NCBI GenBank assembly: GCA_949358305.1
Contig: OX442316.1
Coordinates: forward strand, 17,670,001-17,734,000
Source of the DNA: Strigamia acuminata
Taxonomy: Eukaryota; Arthropoda; Chilopoda; Geophilomorpha; Linotaeniidae
Direction: 5' to 3'
Length of the DNA: 64,000 nucleotides
The translations under genes and the position numbers were made by a program. Below, piece after piece: positions 58,486 through 64,000 of the stretch. The notes below the pieces were generated by a model that did not search any database, had not been told where the DNA came from, and worked only from the letters and a program-made list of their open reading frames with translations. How positions within the stretch are numbered: position 1 is the first letter of the stretch; each line of letters begins with the position of its first letter.

Positions 58486-61400
58486 GTATTTATGTTTTCA
58501 CGTTTCATATTTTTCACGTTTTATTTCTTTTTTGGTGTTTTGGTGTGGAAAAGTGTGCTCTTCTCATTTTGTGTCGTTTGGGTGGGCGCTTTTATTAGTT
58601 ATTTGCATATATAGTGCTAATTAGAATATTATATCAAATTACAAATAAAGATGAAACAAATTTGCATTAGTAATTAGCTTGGTTCCTTCTTGCTAACTTT
58701 TTTTTAATTTTTTTTCTTTGGTTTTAGAAAGTCTTAATCTTGGCAGCCATTTTTTTTAAGTTAATACAATGTTCGGTTTATAAAATTGAAAAGATTATAA
58801 AAGGGAAACATTAGAATGCATTTGTAACAACGACAAAATGAGTAAAACGCGTTTAAAACGACAAAAAATCATTAAAACTCGTTTGAAACGACAAAAAATC
58901 ATTAAAACTCGTTTGAAACGACAAAAAAAATAATAAAACTGGTTGGTGATAACAACAAATCATAAAACGCGTTGGTGATAATAACAAATCATAAAACTCA
59001 GTTATAACAACTACAAATCAGTAAAACTCGTTTATAGCAACAACAAATCAGTTAAAAACTAGTTTATCCCAACAAAAATTGAAAAATAAGAAAAAAATCC
59101 ATCAAATTGTAAACATTCCCAAATAAGTCTACGCCTTTTTCACTTTCCACTCATTTTTTCAATGCGCTTTTTAACATTCACCATTTGCAGCTCAGCCGTG
59201 CCAAACATGCAACTTGCCCCCTCGTTATGGCTTAGATCTGAGCGAAAGCTGACCTGCAATACACGTTGCTTTCCAAAACTAGAGTTTTAACAAACTGATG
59301 CGATGCGATATTCACGCTCGTGTTCGAAATGTGATAAAAGAAGAATAAAGTTTGTGAGTGGGTAAATAGCTAGTGTTAATTATTAGCCTGGAGAAAGTGG
59401 GGAATGGAAGTCGAGGGGAGAAAAATGCAGTAAATTAGGTGCAATTTGTTGAGCCAATTGGATTAAGGTGGTTGGAAAGTGAATAAAAGTTTAACGGCGC
59501 AAAGTATTAAATAAAAGTTGTCGCGAATTTGGCGTTTTCTCAGCGGGTGCAACGTCTAATTGAATTAAAGTTGCGAATTGAAGATTTTGCGGAAAAAAAA
59601 TGCATTTCACTTTGAGTTTGCTGCTCAAATCAAATCAAATGTATATTCACGCCAGGATCGAGGAAATTAAATTTTATGAATTTAAAAAATAAAAAATAAA
59701 AATTTTGAATTTTGAATTTTTTATTTTTATTTTTTTTTAATATTTAAATTTATTAGATCGAGTCGTTTTTTTGCTCGTCACGAGTGATTTATTGATTCAC
59801 TTATTTCTTTTTAAAAGTATAATAGCTCTATCTTTTATTCAGTGCAATGGCATAATGCACGCAGCATTTCCAAATTGATGGGAGCATGCGCAAAAATTTA
59901 TTCTGCCATGTAATCAAAATGGCCGTTTGCATTCGTAATTAAACGAGTTACATTAGATTTTGCTTCGCGAATTTTCACATTATTCTAATGCAAACATCAA
60001 ATAAACAACTAGTCTGGGTATTGACCGTGTAATACCAACTACACTGGCTTCATTACCCCATTTGAAAAGGGTGAATAAAAAAGTAAAAAAGAAAAAGTGT
60101 TTTTTTTTTAAGTTTATTTCAGTTTTTTGAATGGCTTTTCAAGTTTACGCCATTTTTATATATTTATTTTCATTTCGGGAATGAAGAAACACGAGTAGCT
60201 TCACTGCAAACTACTTGAGCAGTGCAGGGAAGAAATGGGGCCCGACTGAGGGAGACTTCACCCACTTACAGTTTGTTGAAATGATGGTGATGCTTATCAG
60301 TAGAAGTAGTTTCTGTCAAGGAGTCTTGAAGTGTGATGTGCAAACCAAAACGTGGGACTGATGGCTTTATATCCACTCTAAAGGAAACCTATGCTTTTAG
60401 ATTTTTTTTTTTTAGAATTTTTTTTTTAGAATTTTTTTTTTTTTGAGAATGGAATTTTCAAAGTTTTGTAATATTTCGTTGTAATAGAATTGGATGTGGC
60501 AGATGTTAATTTAATGACAATCTCAAATCGAATCTCTTTCTCGGGTCAAGACTCAAGACTCGGGGATCAGTTTCTCTCTTGTTACGTTTCGATTATGAGC
60601 CGGTGTTCTTTTATTCATTATTGCTATGGGAACTCGCACAAAGCTGTCTCTGAATTGACGTTAGTAGACAGTTTAATGAAATTTTAATTTTATTATGAAT
60701 CATTTATGGGAGTTGTAAATGAAAAGCCACACACGTTACATTCGTATATATAACGCATTTAAATGGGGGCGAGTGTGTGCGATTCTTATTCGACAAAAGC
60801 GATGCGGGATTCGAGCGTTTGTTTATTCTGATGGATCGGTTTTCGATGCTTAACGAGGGTCTTTGGGATCAACGAAATCGATTGCTTCTCGATCAATTTG
60901 CTGACATTTTTGTACCGACTGTTGCTCCGTTGGAAAGCGGGTCAAAATTTGTAAATAATTGATAGAGCTTGAGCGAGAAGTGGACTTTTGGTGTTTAATG
61001 AAATGTGACGTTGTCACAATTTCAAATTACGTTATGAAGTGTGAGAAAGACAAAAACACGAGAGAATAAAGCTCAGATTTTAATTTATTCGTGGGGAAAT
61101 AATTTTTTTTTTTAAATAAAATAATAAAATTGTATTTCTGCATTCAAAACACAACACAGCCTAGTGGCAAAATACTTGAACAAATAACAAAACAAATGCG
61201 GAATACAAATGGAAAAAAGAAATATATATGTTTTTTTTGTTATTAACCATAAATTAGCTGGTACTTGCATAGGTAGTATGGTTATTACTGAGATGAAAAA
61301 TGGAATTATCCATCTGTCATTTTTGTGTAGTTTGTGGAATTGTAGGCGTTTAGTCGGCGCTAAAAGGAATGAGAAAATGCTGTCAGCGCTTTTTATTAGA

Positions 61401-62811
61401 TGATAGTTGACCGTTTATTATATTTTTATTTAATGGCAAAGTGCGAGCGATGATGACATCATTTGTGCGTATCTGGCGCGCTTGTCAGGACAAATGGGCA
61501 TTTCTTAATAGCTTGCAATTCGAAATTGTATGTAAATGATTGCTTGAATTAGTATATTGCAATTTGTGCATGCTTGCTTATGGACGCAGAGCGTACGAAA
61601 TCAATTGTGAGTGCTGAGTTATGGGTGCTGCGATGGTTCGTCATTGTTGTTAGAGTGTAATTTGTTTACGGTATACGGGGGAGCTTGCGTGGTTTTAATG
61701 AAAGCGCGCAATTTGCTATAAATAGCTTGTTTTGACTGTTTTAATTATTTGTTCAATTATTTTGAATTAGCCGTGCGAATTCGGTGTTAACATATTTATT
61801 CCTAAAAATTATTTTATTTTAAAAAAGTTCAATTAAATTAAATCGGGAACAGGAAATAGAATTTTTGAATCGTATGTTTTGCATCAACATACGAGAAGTT
61901 TTGATTATCTTTAATATTAATTGGTAACTTGATGAAACTTTGATGTGCAGTTTGATCTTTATTTTTTTTATTAAGACATCTATATTAACAATAATTTTTT
62001 TTTAAATAATAATTTTATTTTATGAGTTTTAACCAAATAAATGAGAGACCGACTGTTTGTGGTGAATGCTTCATGCAGACTGAATATGCTTTATTGCAAG
62101 GGGACTTATACACCAAGTGGGAGAGAAACGGGGTTTGGGTCGTAAGACAAGACAGGATATTACAATTTCCGCCCCTGAACACCTATTTCTTAATTTCCCT
62201 TTTCGTCTAAACATGGCAAGCATTTCTTCATGCCAACATATTTTTAATGAACTGGCTTGATGAGTAGAGCATAAGCTTGTTGACAAGTTATCATCCGCTG
62301 TGAGATTAAATTCACGAATCCTCTGGAAAATACATTATGGGATGATGAAGAAATTACAGAACTCGTATTATATAGAATCAATCGGAATCGTGGAACAAAA
62401 ATCACAGGGATTATAAAAAAAATAATATAAAAAAAATCAATTTCTTTTAAATCGATAAACGTAATGACCGAAGTTTTTGGACTCTTTTTGCTCTTTTTTA
62501 GCCAACTTTTACCTTGCAGATAATTGCAGTGAAGCATCAACCATTGACCTCGACTGACAAAAAACACTAATTACACTGATGGCAATGAGTGTGTTTTTTT
62601 TTTCTTCTCCCAATTCCTTAATCATTTCTTCTATTTACTGGTATCAGTAATGAGATCCTTTTATTTTTATATTTTTCCTTTTGTTTTTCAAAGGAGACTG
62701 TATTTTTTGCCTCCTTTCACGTAATGATTTATGCTGGATCCATACGACCCGCTAAGTCGTTGCAATTAGCCATCTGGGAATCATTTAGAAGTTGATGTTA
62801 TGAATTTGCAG
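58486..62811 (+). other. 4.3-kb Dscam intron between Ig5 and Ig6
   Basis: Contains the roughly 30-bp minisatellite at 58823-59075. The rest is AT-rich with poly-T runs (60105, 60400-60445, 61100). No extra Ig-like exon was seen. Confidence 0.55.
58823..59075. repeat. ~30-bp minisatellite
   Basis: About eight degenerate units around GTTTGAAACGACAAAAAATC followed by ATTAAAACTC. Unit sequence drifts to AACAACAAATCAGTAAAACT at the right end. Confidence 0.85.
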
Positions 62812-62922
62812 GTTCACTTGGGATCCGCCGCATGACTCCTATGTCGGTCATTGCTGGAGAAGATGTCTTCGCCAAATGTCGAGTTTATGGACATCCGCTG
62901 GAAAGTATCACCTGGGAAAAAG
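62812..62922 (+). CDS. Dscam: Dscam exon: Ig6 N-terminal part
   Basis: 111-nt symmetric phase-1 exon: GSLGIRRMTPMSVIAGEDVF, then the first Cys (AKCRVYGHP) and Trp (ESITWEK). It matches the first half of Dscam Ig6 (family pattern I.R.M...(A/V)(V/I)AGE...C.V.GYPIESI.WE(R/K)). The donor AAAAAG|GTATAA leads to a 1.06-kb intron. Confidence 0.94.
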
Positions 62923-63980
62923 GTATAAAAATAAAAAGTATATTTTTTTTTCTTGAAATAGATATATATTTTTATAACTTGAGATTGTGTGACACTTTGA
63001 GGAATATGACCAGTGGTGCCGGGCATAAAACTGAATATATCGATCAAATGTTGATTTTTGTTTGGCATCAAATTCGAAATCAATTCGAAACGCTCGTGGT
63101 CGCCTGACTAAGGTACTGTTTCTATGGCAAGATCATCTACCAACCTTCAACTGCGTTTGCCCAGTTTTCGGTGCAAATGCAAGGTTGGTGGAGTGTTCTA
63201 CTCCATTGGTCAATTCTGTTGGAATGTTGTGTATACATTACAGTATGGCAATGTGGTATTTTGTAGTGTGGTGCCACATAAGTGGCGCCAATGATTATTT
63301 AATCTACTTATGTAGTGTCATGTAACTATGTCCACCCCATGTACAGTTTTAACTCCCAGTCCGAATAAAGCCACCCATAGGGTAAGACGTGCTTCGATTG
63401 CATCTAGCGCCCCCCTATGTTAATTTTTGAATAAACAGTTATGTTAATTTTGTTATACTCAATGCTAAATCGTAATAGACTACAATAGTTGGCTCCTAAG
63501 AAAGTCATCCCACAGGGACTAAATCCCCACGCAAGTATTCTACTTATGGGCCCATGACGCATGGTATAGCTGCGATATTACACCAAAAAATAATCGCATT
63601 GCAATATATCGCAAATTTGCACAGGCCAGGTACTTATACATGGTGTAATCACTGTGGTACAAGACTGCATGAAAATTTAGAAATTAGGAAGACCACTGTG
63701 TTGCAAGTAAGGTCTCGAGCATCTAAGTGCAGGAAATCGGTTACGCAATATTTCGCTCATGAATTGTAAGAAAAAAATGAATTGAAAATTTTCGATTCTG
63801 AATTTCTGAAATTGTGAACAGATGAAACTTTGCTGGTTGCTTCGCAGCATTGTAAACTAGCCTAAGTACTCGTGTTGTTTTGTCAATTAATTATTTGGAG
63901 TTAACTTGATTTTCTTTTCTGATTTGATCAAGTGCTGTTCGATCTCATTCCGGCGTTGGTGTGTGCTTGTTTTTTTACAG
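62923..63980 (+). other. Dscam intron within Ig6
   Basis: 1058 bp, GTATAA...TTTTTACAG. Contains an R1 copy at about 63110-63200. No other feature recognised. Confidence 0.7.
63110..63200 (+). repeat. Dispersed repeat R1, short copy
   Basis: GTTTCTATGGCAAGATCATCT, then TTTTCGGTGCAAATGCAAGG, parallels the R1 core at 21238-21325 and 55110-55190. Confidence 0.55.
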
Positions 63981-64000
63981 ATGGTCTTCTACTGCCTATA
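63981..64000 (+). CDS. Dscam: Dscam exon: Ig6 C-terminal part (cut by window end)
   Basis: Acceptor TTTTTTACAG| at 63980, then 20 bases. In phase 1 they read D-GLLLPI, joining to ITWEK-DGLLLPI, the expected WE.D...LPI step of Ig6. The exon continues beyond the window, where Ig7 and the rest of the gene should lie. Confidence 0.88.

Overview
This is an AT-rich eukaryotic window from an animal genome: multi-kilobase introns, GT-AG splice sites, many homopolymers, minisatellites and small inverted-repeat transposons. I see no bacterial operons, rRNA, tRNA or CRISPR. The main gene is Dscam (Down syndrome cell adhesion molecule), and its sequence is of arthropod type (for example the Ig1 string RVDFSNTTGA and the Ig2 strings VIRGN and SSGELHIRDV). 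I infer a non-insect arthropod, perhaps a crustacean, because the window also carries Mpeg1/perforin-2-like genes, but I cannot name the species.

Layout. Positions 1-17144 look intergenic: tandem repeats, several MITE-like elements and a moderately CpG-rich stretch near 16.3-18 kb. A probable signal-peptide exon lies at 17145-17211; its phase-1 donor matches the phase-1 acceptor of the Ig1 exon at 43674. The interval between them would be a 26.5-kb intron 1. It holds, on the opposite strand, two tandem copies of an Mpeg1-like gene (coding 24268-25951 and 28445-30128) inside duplicated units of about 4.0 and 3.5 kb.

From 43674 to the right edge the Dscam coding exons run in order: Ig1, Ig2 (two exons), Ig3 (two exons), Ig4, Ig5, and Ig6 (two exons, the second cut by the window edge). 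With the signal exon they make 1683 nt, 561 codons, with every split codon in frame. The exons matching insect Dscam1 exons 4 and 6, which are large alternative arrays in insects and crustaceans, are single here. I see no second copy in the 3.5-kb and 7.8-kb introns where arrays would sit.

Both genes are linked to recognition or immunity by knowledge of their families: Dscam as a homophilic Ig receptor in neurons and haemocytes, Mpeg1 as a pore-forming effector. The nested antisense arrangement is the most striking feature. The two Mpeg1 copies share a tract of about 1467 bp with no difference that I can see by eye, intron included, while their flanks have diverged. Both stop codons abut a hAT-like terminal repeat, and both predicted proteins lack the family's C-terminal membrane anchor. 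The rest of the window is non-coding, with a rich set of small DNA transposons; two hAT MITEs keep perfect 8-bp target-site duplications.
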